This document shows, one piece after another, positions 9,040-16,730 of a stretch of DNA of 38,490 nt. The notes under the pieces are model-generated. The model made no database searches, was not told the origin of the DNA, and was given only the letters and a program-made list of their open reading frames with translations. The stretch's first letter is position 1. Each line of letters opens with the position of its first letter. A program made the translations under genes and the position numbers. This DNA is from JBGPIT01 sp041485125 (GTDB lineage Bacteria; Desulfobacterota; Binatia; UTPRO1): NCBI GenBank assembly GCA_041485125.1, contig JBGPIT010000007.1:1-38490 (forward strand). Reading direction: 5' to 3'.

Positions 9040-10040
9040 CGGTCGGACTCCGCGGCCGTGGTGGTCTCTTCCGCCGCCTGGATGTCTCGGAAGCTTACGT
9101 TCTCCCTGAGCAGAAACACAACCCCCAACACGATCTGCGTCAGCCATTGCGCGGCCCAGACGACGAACGCGTACGGGATTGCGTCGGCGCGCGAAACGCC
9201 GAAGAGCGCGAGCGCCAGGACGCAGCCGGCTTGGAACGTTCCGATGAAGCCTGGCGCCGACGGCGCCGACACGGCACCGGCGACGATCGTCACCAGGCCG
9301 ATCGCGCCGCTCACGATCGGCACCGGCAAGCCGCAGGCCACGAAGCCGATCGCAAACACGCCCGCGATCACCAGCCAGAGATAGACCGACCACAGCGCGA
9401 GCATGAAGAGCGCGCCGCCGACGCCTTGCAGGCCGTCGATGAAGCCGTTCAGCGCCGCCTCGGCACGCGTACTGACGGCGATCGGCAAGCGGCCGAAGAG
9501 CGCGTTCATCAACCGCAACGCCAGCGGGTGCCGGCGCTGCAGCGCAGCCACCAGCGCGACCGCGAACGCGGCGAAGAACACGAACGCGATCCCGCTCCGC
9601 CGAATCGTGTCCGGTACCGGCACCAGCGCCACCGTGATGCCGAGAAAGAGCAGGATCGTCAGCATGTCGAGCAGGCGCTCCAGCAAGACCGAGCCGAGCA
9701 CGCTGCTGACCGGCAGGCCGGTACGGCGTGCGAGCAGCACCGGTCGCACGACCTCCCCGACCCGCAGCGGCAGCACCATGTTGCAAAAGAATCCGATGCA
9801 GGTAGCGGAGAAGAGCGGCATGAACGGAACCGGCGCGACCGGCCGCAGCAAGAGTCGCCAACGTTGGCAGCGCACGAAGACGCTGTAGGCCGAAAGGATC
9901 GCGATCGGCACGAGATAGCCGTACTGCACGCGCTCGAAAGCCGCGCGCACGCTCGCCCATTCGGCGCGCGGTGGCAGCGCGAAATACAGCGCGACCGCGG
10001 AGATCACCACACCGAACGCGATCCGTCCCCAGCGCCGCAT
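9036..10040 (-). CDS. Flippase-like membrane protein of the LPG synthase TM (UPF0104) family
   Basis: The 334-residue integral membrane protein has about eight hydrophobic helices. The family pattern includes the conserved CNMVLPLRVGEVVRPVLL loop and an LLERLLDM helix. Relatives include the membrane half of lysyl-phosphatidylglycerol synthase and proteins proposed to flip or modify lipid-linked groups. No catalytic lysyl-transferase domain is present. A GGAGAGGAG element sits just before ATG 10040 and overlaps the end of the 57-aa gene. Its place after ino1 and a CDP-alcohol transferase suggests a role in moving or decorating an inositol lipid, which is inference. Confidence 0.88.
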   Translation of the reverse strand: MRRWGRIAFGVVISAVALYFALPPRAEWASVRAAFERVQYGYLVPIAILSAYSVFVRCQRWRLLLRPVAPVPFMPLFSATCIGFFCNMVLPLRVGEVVRPVLLARRTGLPVSSVLGSVLLERLLDMLTILLFLGITVALVPVPDTIRRSGIAFVFFAAFAVALVAALQRRHPLALRLMNALFGRLPIAVSTRAEAALNGFIDGLQGVGGALFMLALWSVYLWLVIAGVFAIGFVACGLPVPIVSGAIGLVTIVAGAVSAPSAPGFIGTFQAGCVLALALFGVSRADAIPYAFVVWAAQWLTQIVLGVVFLLRENVSFRDIQAAEETTTAAESDR

Positions 10041-10043
10041 GGC

Positions 10044-10217
10044 TCACTCCTCTCCAGCGTGCCGCCGCTCGGCGATCAGGCACGCGGCGCCGGCGAGGAC
10101 GAGTCCGGAGCCCCAGACGGTGCGATCGGCGTCGAGGATCACGCCGACTCCGAGCAGGAGCAGGAAGACGCCGACGACGCCGTATGGCCGACGCGCGGCG
10201 GCACCGGCGGCGCTCAC
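10044..10217 (-). CDS. 57-residue two-helix membrane protein
   Basis: This small gene fits exactly between its neighbours. GTG 10217 overlaps the stop of the CDP-alcohol transferase as GTGA, and the TGA at 10044 lies three bases before the flippase-like ATG. The product has a short basic N-terminus, a hydrophobic stretch around VVGVFLLLLGVGVIL, a DADRT turn, a second hydrophobic stretch around GSGLVLAGAACLI, and a charged tail. I recognise no family. The coupling at both ends and the membrane character make it likely to be real and to work with the lipid enzymes around it, but no function can be assigned. Confidence 0.68.
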   Translation of the reverse strand: MSAAGAAARRPYGVVGVFLLLLGVGVILDADRTVWGSGLVLAGAACLIAERRHAGEE

Positions 10218-10957
10218 GCCAGGCGCCGCATGACGAACGCCACGCGTTGCACGGCGGTGACGTTCGCGAGCACCGCGACGATCGCGATGCTCCCGACCAG
10301 GATGCCATGTCGAGGCTCCGGCGCGCAGACGAGGTGCGCCGCAAGGACGCTCGCCATCGACCCGAAACCGAGGGTGACGTACCGCTCCGGACGTTGCATG
10401 ACGCCGATACGGCATTCCGCGCCGAGAGCCTCGGCGCGCGCGCGTGTGTAGCTCACCATGAACGCTCCAACGGCCGCCGCGAGGACGAGCCACAGCACGA
10501 TCCCGCCGCCGAAGTACACGGCCAAGCCGGCGAAGACGGCGAACTCGCCGTAGCGGTCGACGACCGAGTCCATGAACGCGCCGCGCGGGGAGGCGGCGCC
10601 GCGCCGACGTGCCATCGCGCCGTCGAGCACGTCGAGCGTGCCGGTGCTGATGAGCAGCCACCCGGCGGTGAAGATCCACCCGCTCGCGTAGGCCACCCCG
10701 CAGACGACGCTGCCGGCGAGCTGCAGTCCGGTGACCCCGTTGGGCGTCACGCCGATGCGCAGCAAGCTTTCGGCGAGGGGATCGACGCGGGCGCGAAACC
10801 AGTCGCGCACCGCGGAGCCGAGGAAACCGCTCGGCGGCTCACCGGCACGCCATCCATGCCGCCGGAGAACGGGAGAGATCTCGCGGAAGATCTGAACGAC
10901 GATGAAGCAGATCACGCCCGCGGCGAGCCAGGGGTGGCACATCACCGCGACCGTCAC
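10214..10957 (-). CDS. CDP-alcohol phosphatidyltransferase, candidate phosphatidylinositol(-phosphate) synthase
   Basis: These enzymes replace CMP of CDP-diacylglycerol with an alcohol. The complete family motif D-x2-D-G-x2-A-R-x8-G-x3-D-x3-D is present: Asp109, Asp112, Gly113, Ala116, Arg117, Gly126, Asp130 and Asp134. Several membrane helices surround it, with an N-terminal helix before the TPNGVT segment. The gene starts six bases after the inositol-phosphate synthase, so inositol-phosphate is the most likely acceptor. Sequence alone does not exclude another alcohol. GTG 10957 was chosen; ATG 10942 is possible. The stop overlaps the next gene as GTGA. Confidence 0.9.
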   Translation of the reverse strand: MTVAVMCHPWLAAGVICFIVVQIFREISPVLRRHGWRAGEPPSGFLGSAVRDWFRARVDPLAESLLRIGVTPNGVTGLQLAGSVVCGVAYASGWIFTAGWLLISTGTLDVLDGAMARRRGAASPRGAFMDSVVDRYGEFAVFAGLAVYFGGGIVLWLVLAAAVGAFMVSYTRARAEALGAECRIGVMQRPERYVTLGFGSMASVLAAHLVCAPEPRHGILVGSIAIVAVLANVTAVQRVAFVMRRLA

Positions 10958-10963
10958 GCGCGT

Positions 10964-12067
10964 TCAGTGATCAATTTCTCCGCGAATGAACTTCTCGACC
11001 AGGTCCCGCGCCAGGTCGTCGGTGATTTGCGTCGGCGGATGCTTCATTAGATAGGCGGACACGCTGCGCAGCGGGCCGCCGACGCGCCGGTCGCGGGCGA
11101 CCCTGCAGCAGCGGATCGCGTCGATCGCGACGCCCGCCGAGTTCGGACTGTCTTGCACCGACAGGCGAAGCTCGAGCTCCATCGGCACGTTGCCGAACGC
11201 GCGCCCTTCGATGCGTAGAAAGCAGATCTTGTTGTCGCCCTGCCACGGAACGTAATCGCTCGGCCCGATGTGAATGTCCCGCGCGGGCAGCCGCTGGGGC
11301 AGCACGGCCTGGACCGCCTCGGTCTTGGAGATCTTTTTCGATCCAAGACGACTGCGGTTCAGCATGTTGAGGAAGTCGGTGTTGCCGCCGGTGTTCAGCT
11401 GGTAGGTGCGCTCGAGCTTGATGCCACGGTCGGCAAAGAGCTTGGCGAGCGTGCGGTGGACGATGGTCGCACCGAGCTGCGACTTGATGTCGTCGCCGAC
11501 GACCGGGATCCCGCGACTCGCGAAGCGCTCGGCCCAATCTGCGTTCGACACCAAGAACACCGGCATGCAGTTCACCAGGCTCGTCCCGGTCTCGAGGCAG
11601 GCCGTGGCGTAGTGCTCGGCCGCGCGCTGGCTACCTACCGGCAGGTAGCTGATCAAAACCTCGGTGCCGGTCGCCCGCAGGATGGCAGCGACGTCGCTCG
11701 GGGTGCGATCGGATGGGACGAAGGTCTCATCCTCGGGATAGTCGGCCATGTGCTCCGAGACGCCGTCGAGCACCGGCCCCATCTCGACCGTGACGCCGTA
11801 GTCGGGGAGCTCTCGCCAGATCTCGATCGCCTTGTTTGGCTTGGCGAAGATGGCGCGATGCAGCGGCTCTCCGACCTTGCGCTGGTCGATGTCGAATGCG
11901 CACGAGATCTCGAGGTCGTCGGGCCGGTAGCCCGCCAGGTCGTAGTGCATCAACCCGGTATGCTCGGTGTGCGCCGCACCATTCAGGTGACGGTAGTACT
12001 CGATGCCCTGGACGAGGCTGCTCGCGCAATTGCCAACGCCGACGATGCCGACCCGGATCTTCGTCAT
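10964..12067 (-). CDS. ino1: Inositol-3-phosphate synthase
   Basis: The enzyme converts glucose-6-phosphate to inositol-3-phosphate with NAD. The 367-residue product is the short type typical of actinobacteria rather than the long eukaryotic type. Seen: the Rossmann start VGIVGVGNCASSLVQG, VGDDIKSQLGATIVHR, and NTGGNTDFLNM followed by the lysine-rich KKISK segment. GGGGAG lies seven bases before ATG 12067. It heads a coupled operon with a CDP-alcohol transferase and a flippase-like protein, which points to inositol phospholipid synthesis. Inositol lipids are well known in actinobacteria and occur in a few Gram-negative groups. Confidence 0.95.
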   Translation of the reverse strand: MTKIRVGIVGVGNCASSLVQGIEYYRHLNGAAHTEHTGLMHYDLAGYRPDDLEISCAFDIDQRKVGEPLHRAIFAKPNKAIEIWRELPDYGVTVEMGPVLDGVSEHMADYPEDETFVPSDRTPSDVAAILRATGTEVLISYLPVGSQRAAEHYATACLETGTSLVNCMPVFLVSNADWAERFASRGIPVVGDDIKSQLGATIVHRTLAKLFADRGIKLERTYQLNTGGNTDFLNMLNRSRLGSKKISKTEAVQAVLPQRLPARDIHIGPSDYVPWQGDNKICFLRIEGRAFGNVPMELELRLSVQDSPNSAGVAIDAIRCCRVARDRRVGGPLRSVSAYLMKHPPTQITDDLARDLVEKFIRGEIDH

Positions 12068-12149
12068 AGCCGCTCCCCTGCCACCTGCGCCGGCTCGCTT
12101 TCGGCCCGAGCCAGCATCACAACTCAGTGAAATACCGAACGAAATGGGG

Positions 12150-12178
12150 CTTATATTCGACCGTCACAGGGTTGTAAA
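12150..12178 (-). promoter_or_regulatory. Sigma70-type promoter of the ino1 operon
   Basis: On the minus strand TTTACA (12178-12173) and TATAAG (12155-12150) are separated by exactly 17 bases. Both are five-of-six matches to consensus. The predicted start is near 12143, giving an untranslated leader of about 75 bases before ino1. Confidence 0.7.
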
Positions 12179-12182
12179 GACT

Positions 12183-12201
12183 CGGTCAGTAAGACGGTCA
12201 G
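12183..12201. repeat. Tandem CTGACCG sites upstream of the ino1 promoter
   Basis: CGGTCAG occurs at 12183-12189 and again at 12195-12201 (CTGACCG on the minus strand), with a 12-base period. The sites begin four bases upstream of the -35 element. A related inverted copy, GACCGTCA, lies in the promoter spacer at 12159-12166. The layout suits a transcription-factor site, but no regulator gene is nearby. Confidence 0.45.
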
Positions 12202-12276
12202 GAGGAAAAGGGTGCGCCACCGTCCGGCTGGGGTATCAGGCGGGCGAGCCAGCCCGCGAGTTGTGAGTGCGGAGGG

Positions 12277-12609
12277 CTACTTCCGGAAGCGCGACGGGAA
12301 ATCCGGGGCGAAGGGGCGATCCGGGTGGATGTGCCGCGCCTTCTCCATCAGCTGCTCTTCGGACTCCGGGTCGTCGGGATTCGGGACGCAGCAATCGACC
12401 GGACACACCGCGGCGCATTGTTCTTGGTCGAAGAAGCCGACGCACTCGGTGCACTTCACCGGAACGATGTAGTAGATGTCCGCCGTGATCGCGTCGTGCG
12501 TCTCACCTTCGTATTCCCACCGGGCGCCACCCTCGTAGATCGCGGTGTTGGGGCACTCCGGCTCGCAGGCGCCACAGTTGATGCACTCTTCGGTGATCAT
12601 CGTCGACAT
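12277..12609 (-). CDS. 2[4Fe-4S] ferredoxin (YfhL-like)
   Basis: The 110-residue protein carries two cluster-binding sets: CINCGACEPECPN at the N-terminus, and CTEC ... CAAVCPVDCC after a spacer. This is the arrangement of YfhL/FdxIII-type ferredoxins, which have an insertion in the second motif and an extra Cys. It is a small cytoplasmic electron carrier whose partner cannot be read from sequence. AAGGAG lies eight bases before ATG 12609. It lies 66 bases downstream of the Fe-S carrier gene mrp on the same strand, so the two may be cotranscribed. Confidence 0.93.
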   Translation of the reverse strand: MSTMITEECINCGACEPECPNTAIYEGGARWEYEGETHDAITADIYYIVPVKCTECVGFFDQEQCAAVCPVDCCVPNPDDPESEEQLMEKARHIHPDRPFAPDFPSRFRK

Positions 12610-12675
12610 CGAGGGGTCTCCTTGGAAACAGCCAGCGGTAACATGGCGGAGGAACAGCGTAAAGAGTCGTTTGTG

Positions 12676-13749
12676 TCAGGACGCCCGCAGCGTGACCCGC
12701 GTCCGATCGAGCGTCGCGACGACCTGCGCTGCGACGTCGGCGAATCGTTGCGCGACCTCGTGACCTGGGTCCGCCGCGACCAGCGGTCTACCTGCATCCA
12801 TGCTCGCGCGCAGCTCTGGCACGAGCGGAATCTCGCCCAGAAACGGAACCCCGAGCTCAGCCGCCTCACGCCGACCACCACCGTGCCCGAAGATCTCGTC
12901 ACGCGTGCCGCACGAGGGGCAGACGAACACGCTCATGTTCTCGACGATGCCGAGCACCGGCGCGTTGACGGTCTGGAACATGCTGATTCCGCGCTTCACG
13001 TCCTGCAGCGCGACGTCCTGCGGCGTGGTGACGATCACGCCGCCGGCAACGGGAACCTGCTGCAGCAAGGTCAGCTGTGCGTCGCCGGTACCGGGCGGTA
13101 GATCGACGACCAGCACGTCGAGCTCGCCCCAGACGACGTCCTTGAGGAACTGCCGCACGATGCTCATCACCATCGGACCGCGCCAGATCACCGGCGAGCG
13201 ATCGTCGAGAAAGAAGCCCATCGAGATCATCGCGACGCCGTGCTGTTCGATCGGATGGATCTTCTTTCCTTCCGTCATCCGCGGCCGCGCGTCCGGCACG
13301 CCCATCATGAGTGGTACGCTCGGCCCGTAGATGTCAGCATCGAGGAGGCCGACGCGGAGGCCGCGACGCTGCAGCGCCAGCGCGAGATTGACCGCGACCG
13401 TCGATTTTCCGACGCCGCCCTTCCCGCTCGCGACCGCGACGATGTCGCGCACGCCCGGCAACGGCGCCGTCTCGTCGAAGGGATTGCGCGCCGCGGCGCG
13501 CGCCGCTTCCGCGCCGGTGACACGCACGTCGACGACGGTGATCCCCGGCGTGCCGCTCACTGCGTCGACGATGCGTACCCGCAGCTCCTCGACGACACGT
13601 GGCTCGGCGCTGCCGGGATCGAGGAGCACGATCGCGCGGCCTTCCTCGACCGCCACGTCTCGCACCATCCCGAAGCTCACGATGTCGCGCTGGTATCCCG
13701 GGTAGAGCACCCGGGCGAGCCGAGCGCGCACGTCGTCGTCGAGCGCCAT
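12676..13749 (-). CDS. Iron-sulfur cluster carrier protein Mrp/ApbC
   Basis: Mrp/ApbC binds a [4Fe-4S] cluster at a dimer interface and passes it to target enzymes. The 357-residue protein has an N-terminal MIP18 (DUF59) domain (about residues 5-80), then a ParA-like P-loop ATPase with GKGGVGKST at 109-117, LLDADIYGPS, and VVDLPPGTGD. The cluster-binding pair is Cys277 and Cys280 in VFVCPSCG. All key residues are intact. It is transcribed divergently from the polyprenyl synthase gene. Confidence 0.95.
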   Translation of the reverse strand: MALDDDVRARLARVLYPGYQRDIVSFGMVRDVAVEEGRAIVLLDPGSAEPRVVEELRVRIVDAVSGTPGITVVDVRVTGAEAARAAARNPFDETAPLPGVRDIVAVASGKGGVGKSTVAVNLALALQRRGLRVGLLDADIYGPSVPLMMGVPDARPRMTEGKKIHPIEQHGVAMISMGFFLDDRSPVIWRGPMVMSIVRQFLKDVVWGELDVLVVDLPPGTGDAQLTLLQQVPVAGGVIVTTPQDVALQDVKRGISMFQTVNAPVLGIVENMSVFVCPSCGTRDEIFGHGGGRREAAELGVPFLGEIPLVPELRASMDAGRPLVAADPGHEVAQRFADVAAQVVATLDRTRVTLRAS

Positions 13750-13798
13750 CGCGTGACGCTAGTAGCGGCCGCCCGCAAATGCAACGCGCCCATTCGCC

Positions 13799-13827
13799 TT
13801 GACAACGGCTTTTGATTCCCGTTAGCT
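13799..13827 (+). promoter_or_regulatory. Possible promoter for the polyprenyl synthase gene
   Basis: A perfect TTGACA lies at 13799-13804. The hexamer 17 bases later, TTAGCT (13822-13827), is a poor -10 match. The site is about 40 bases before the gene, in the divergent intergenic region. Confidence 0.4.
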
Positions 13828-13867
13828 GACGCGCGCCCACCGTCGATTCTTCAGGAAGGATGCGGGA

Positions 13868-14872
13868 TTGAGCGATTCCCATGACTCGATCGAGCGCAGC
13901 GCGTCGTTCCGCACGAACGGTGCCGCGGCGCTGGATCTGATCGCTCCCGATCTCGCCCGCGTCGAGTCGCAGCTCACCAGACTCTTGGTTTCGCGCGAGC
14001 CGTTGCTCAACGAGATCGCGCACTATCTCATCGGCGGCGGCGGGAAACGTATCCGTCCCGCGGTCGCGCTCCTGGTGTTCAAAGCGTGTGGCGGTGACGA
14101 CGTCACCGACATGATCGACGTCGCGGTGGCACTGGAGCTCATCCACTCGGCGACGCTGCTCCACGACGACATCATCGACGGCGGCGAGACGCGGCGCGGA
14201 CGACCGTCCGCCTTCGGGCGCTTCGGTCTCGCCAACACCCTGGTGACGGGCGACTTTCTCTTCAGCAAGGCGTTCGAGCTCTGCGGCCGTTTCGAGGAAG
14301 GGATCGTGCGCTGGGCCGCGGACGCCTGCATCAGCCTCACTGAAGGCGAGGTGATGCAAGGACGTTTTCGCCGCAACCCGGCCGTGACCGTCGACGACTA
14401 CCTCGAGATCATTGCCCGCAAGACGGCGTCGCTGTTCTCGCAGGGCGCCCGCGTCGCCGCCCACCTCGCCGGCATGACTGCCGAGGCGACGCAGGCGATG
14501 TGGACCTGCGGCTTCAACATCGGAATGGCATTCCAAATCGTCGACGATCTGCTGGACGTCGAGGGCAGCGAGGAAGTCACGGGCAAGCCGGTCGGGATCG
14601 ATTTGCGCGACGGAAACCCCTCCCTCCCGCTCGTGCTCGCCATCGCCAAGGATCCTGAGGTCCGCCGCGTATTCGTGCACGCCGAGCCGACCGCGGCCGA
14701 CATCACGGCGGCGCTCGATCGCGTGCGGCGTCTCGGCGTCCTCAAGGCAGTCCGGCGGCTCGCCGAGGACTACACCGAGCGCGCGCGCGCCGTTCTCGGC
14801 GCGCTGCCCTACTCGGCGTACCGTCAGGCGCTCGACGGGATCATCACCGAGATCGAAGAGCGCCGGGTTTAG
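13868..14872 (+). CDS. Polyprenyl diphosphate synthase
   Basis: This trans-prenyltransferase extends allylic diphosphates with isopentenyl diphosphate. Both Asp-rich motifs are intact: DDIID at 100-104 and DDLLD at 226-230, with GGGGKRIRP near residue 60. Small residues (Ala, Thr) at positions -5 and -4 before the first motif fit a medium- or long-chain product such as octaprenyl diphosphate for quinones. Chain length is inference. The start is TTG 13868, preceded at good distance by AGGAAGGA. The product has 334 residues. It could also feed the terpenoid lipid genes elsewhere in the window. Confidence 0.93.
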   Translation: MSDSHDSIERSASFRTNGAAALDLIAPDLARVESQLTRLLVSREPLLNEIAHYLIGGGGKRIRPAVALLVFKACGGDDVTDMIDVAVALELIHSATLLHDDIIDGGETRRGRPSAFGRFGLANTLVTGDFLFSKAFELCGRFEEGIVRWAADACISLTEGEVMQGRFRRNPAVTVDDYLEIIARKTASLFSQGARVAAHLAGMTAEATQAMWTCGFNIGMAFQIVDDLLDVEGSEEVTGKPVGIDLRDGNPSLPLVLAIAKDPEVRRVFVHAEPTAADITAALDRVRRLGVLKAVRRLAEDYTERARAVLGALPYSAYRQALDGIITEIEERRV

Positions 14873-14912
14873 TACATTTCGCCCCCGTGTGCGCTGCGCT
14901 CCGATGGGCGTC

Positions 14913-14937
14913 GCTCCGCGAAGTGAATTCGCGGAGC
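14913..14937. terminator. Perfect 10-bp hairpin after the polyprenyl synthase gene
   Basis: GCTCCGCGAA (14913-14922) and TTCGCGGAGC (14928-14937) pair perfectly around a five-base loop. It starts 41 bases after the stop codon. No T-run follows on either strand, so it is either a weak intrinsic terminator or an RNA-stability or regulatory hairpin. Confidence 0.5.
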
Positions 14938-14972
14938 TCCAACTCCCCCCCCGGTGACCGGCTTGCGACACG

Positions 14973-14997
14973 GAACGCGCGTTCGATCGTGAACGCG
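14973..14997. repeat. GAACGCG repeat cluster upstream of moaA
   Basis: GAACGCGCGTTC (14973-14984) is a perfect 12-bp palindrome. A further GAACGCG lies at 14991-14997, exactly 18 bases after the first half-site. The cluster ends 11 bases before a perfect -35 element, the expected place for a regulator site. Confidence 0.5.
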
Positions 14998-15008
14998 GGG
15001 CTTCATCC

Positions 15009-15037
15009 TTGACAGGGGTCCGAGCGCCTTGGACAAT
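15009..15037 (+). promoter_or_regulatory. Promoter of the moaA operon
   Basis: TTGACA (15009-15014, perfect) and GACAAT (15032-15037, 4/6) are 17 bases apart. The predicted start is about 15044, which is an in-frame GTG of moaA. The TTG at 15029 would then lie inside the promoter. Confidence 0.6.
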
Positions 15038-15043
15038 TCGCGC

Positions 15044-16030
15044 GTGGCGCGGGACCGTTTCGGCAGAGAGATCGACTACCTTCGGATTTCGTTGATCGAT
15101 CACTGCAATTTGCGCTGTGTCTACTGCATGCCGCTGTCGGGCACGGCGTTCGTACGGAGCGCCGATCTGCTCACGCCCGAGGAGATCGAGGTGGTCGCGC
15201 GCGCAGCGATGCAGACGGGATTCCGCAAGATCCGTTTGACGGGCGGCGAGCCGACCCTACGCCCTGATCTCCTCGAGATCGTCGCTCGCGTCGCCGCCGT
15301 TCCCGGCGTCGACGACCTCGCGCTCACGACCAATGGGGTGTTGCTGCCGCGGCTCGCGGCGCCGCTCGCCGCCGCCGGCCTTCGCCGCATCAACATCCAC
15401 GTCGACACCTTGCATCCGGAGCGGCTCACGCGCGTCATGCGCCTCGGCAACCTCGGCGAGATCTGGGCAGGCATCATGGCGGCGGAAAGCGCGGGCCTCA
15501 GGCCGATCAAGCTGAACGCCGTGGTCGCCCGCGGCTACAACGACGAGGACGTCGTCGAGCTCGCGGCGCTCACGCGCGACCGCGATTGGCACGTCCGCTT
15601 CATCGAGCTCATGCCGCTCGGGACCGGCGAGCCCGCGGCGATCTCGCGCGACGCGTTCGTGGCAAGTGCCGAGACCCGCACCCGCATCGAGCGCGCACTC
15701 GGGCCCTTGGCTCCCATGCCGATACGGGATGCCGCCGACGAGTCACGCAACTACAGACTCGCGGGCGCGGCCGGGGTCGTCGGCTTCATCAGTCCAGTGA
15801 GCGAGCCGTACTGCGGCAGCTGCAATCGCATGCGCCTCACCGCCACCGGGCGGTTCCATCTGTGCCTGCTGAACGATGGCGAGCTCGACGTGCGCGCGGC
15901 GTTGCGTACCGGCGGCGCCGACGCTGTCGCCGCGGTGCTGTTGCGCGCGATCACCGCCAAGCCCGTCGGCCACCGGCTCGCCGAAGGCCGCACCATCGAG
16001 CAGCGCGAGATGTTCGAACTCGGCGGCTGA
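15044..16030 (+). CDS. moaA: GTP 3',8-cyclase (molybdenum cofactor synthesis protein A)
   Basis: MoaA is a radical SAM enzyme that starts molybdopterin synthesis from GTP, giving the substrate of MoaC. From GTG 15044, the SAM cluster cysteines are 21, 25 and 28 in CNLRCVYCMP, with TGGEP following. The second cluster is CGSCNRMRLTATGRFHLC near the C-terminus, and the protein ends in Gly-Gly, a hallmark needed for activity. I prefer GTG 15044 over TTG 15029 because the promoter predicts transcription starting there. No other molybdopterin gene is in the window. The stop overlaps the next gene as TGATG. Confidence 0.93.
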   Translation: MARDRFGREIDYLRISLIDHCNLRCVYCMPLSGTAFVRSADLLTPEEIEVVARAAMQTGFRKIRLTGGEPTLRPDLLEIVARVAAVPGVDDLALTTNGVLLPRLAAPLAAAGLRRINIHVDTLHPERLTRVMRLGNLGEIWAGIMAAESAGLRPIKLNAVVARGYNDEDVVELAALTRDRDWHVRFIELMPLGTGEPAAISRDAFVASAETRTRIERALGPLAPMPIRDAADESRNYRLAGAAGVVGFISPVSEPYCGSCNRMRLTATGRFHLCLLNDGELDVRAALRTGGADAVAAVLLRAITAKPVGHRLAEGRTIEQREMFELGG

Positions 16031-16725
16031 TGACGCTCGTACGGACGACGACACCTCTCGATCGCGCCCGGGCGCTCTTCGGATCCGACTTGATCGGCCC
16101 CGACGATGTCGGCCGGGCGCTCGGCGTCGAGCCGGTCGCGCTCGCGAGCGAGGAGGCGAGCCTGCTGCGCGAGGTTCCTTACGCTCTCGACATCCTCGAA
16201 GCGGCGCATGCCCGTGGCGAAGTGCTCGTCTTCCGCGTTCCGAACGACGGGGCCGCGCCGCTCACGGTGCTGCGGCTGCGTGAGCGTTTCCCGGAGGCGA
16301 TCGATCCGAAGCTCTTCAAGGGCGTCGGCTATCTCCTCAAGGACGAGTGGACGCTCGATCAGGAGCCGTTCGCCGCGACCGCGACCTGCCGGCTGGAATG
16401 GCGGCTGGTGCATCGCGAGCCGATCCCGAGCACGTGCAATCTGAGCTACGAGCTGCAGGACGCCGCGCTGGCGCGCTACGCGGAGAGCATCGGCCTCGAG
16501 TCTCGCCTGCAGCGGCGCAGCGGCATCGAGATGGTCTACGACACGATCATGGTCGAGCGCGCGCGCGGCGCGCGGCTCCTCGCGCGCGCCTGGGACTGGT
16601 CCGACACCCCGACCGCGGACGGCGGCTACGTCACCGCGGGAGAGTTCGACACGAGAGGCCTCCACATCCTCGGGTACTCGCGCGCGGTGCGCTTCGGAAC
16701 CCTCGGGATCTGCGCCCAACACTGA
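16030..16725 (+). CDS. Conserved-looking protein of unknown function, coupled to moaA
   Basis: The 231-residue protein has no signal peptide or membrane helix. It looks like a mixed alpha/beta cytoplasmic protein: an N-terminal ARALFGSDLIGPDDVGRALG segment, a REVPYALDILEAA helix, KDEWTLDQEPF, LVHREPIPST, EMVYDTIMVERARGARLLAR and DTRGLHILGYSRAVRFG. Its order of motifs reminds me of an unnamed family of hypothetical proteins I have seen in candidate-phylum genomes. That is memory only. The ATG at 16030 overlaps the moaA stop, so it is probably cotranslated with moaA. No catalytic motif is evident, and no function is assigned. Confidence 0.8.
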   Translation: MTLVRTTTPLDRARALFGSDLIGPDDVGRALGVEPVALASEEASLLREVPYALDILEAAHARGEVLVFRVPNDGAAPLTVLRLRERFPEAIDPKLFKGVGYLLKDEWTLDQEPFAATATCRLEWRLVHREPIPSTCNLSYELQDAALARYAESIGLESRLQRRSGIEMVYDTIMVERARGARLLARAWDWSDTPTADGGYVTAGEFDTRGLHILGYSRAVRFGTLGICAQH

Positions 16726-16730
16726 CGCTG

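Noticed and set aside
7798..10344. One long open frame spanning coaBC and upstream sequence, as if a fusion protein
   Set aside because: The upstream part is Arg-rich antisense-like translation over the flippase-like gene. The coaBC similarity starts cleanly at ATG 9039 on an ATGA overlap.
13860..13871. Three-codon ATG-CGG-GAT-TGA frame overlapping the TTG start of the polyprenyl synthase
   Set aside because: It shares the same Shine-Dalgarno at a short distance and is too small to distinguish from chance.
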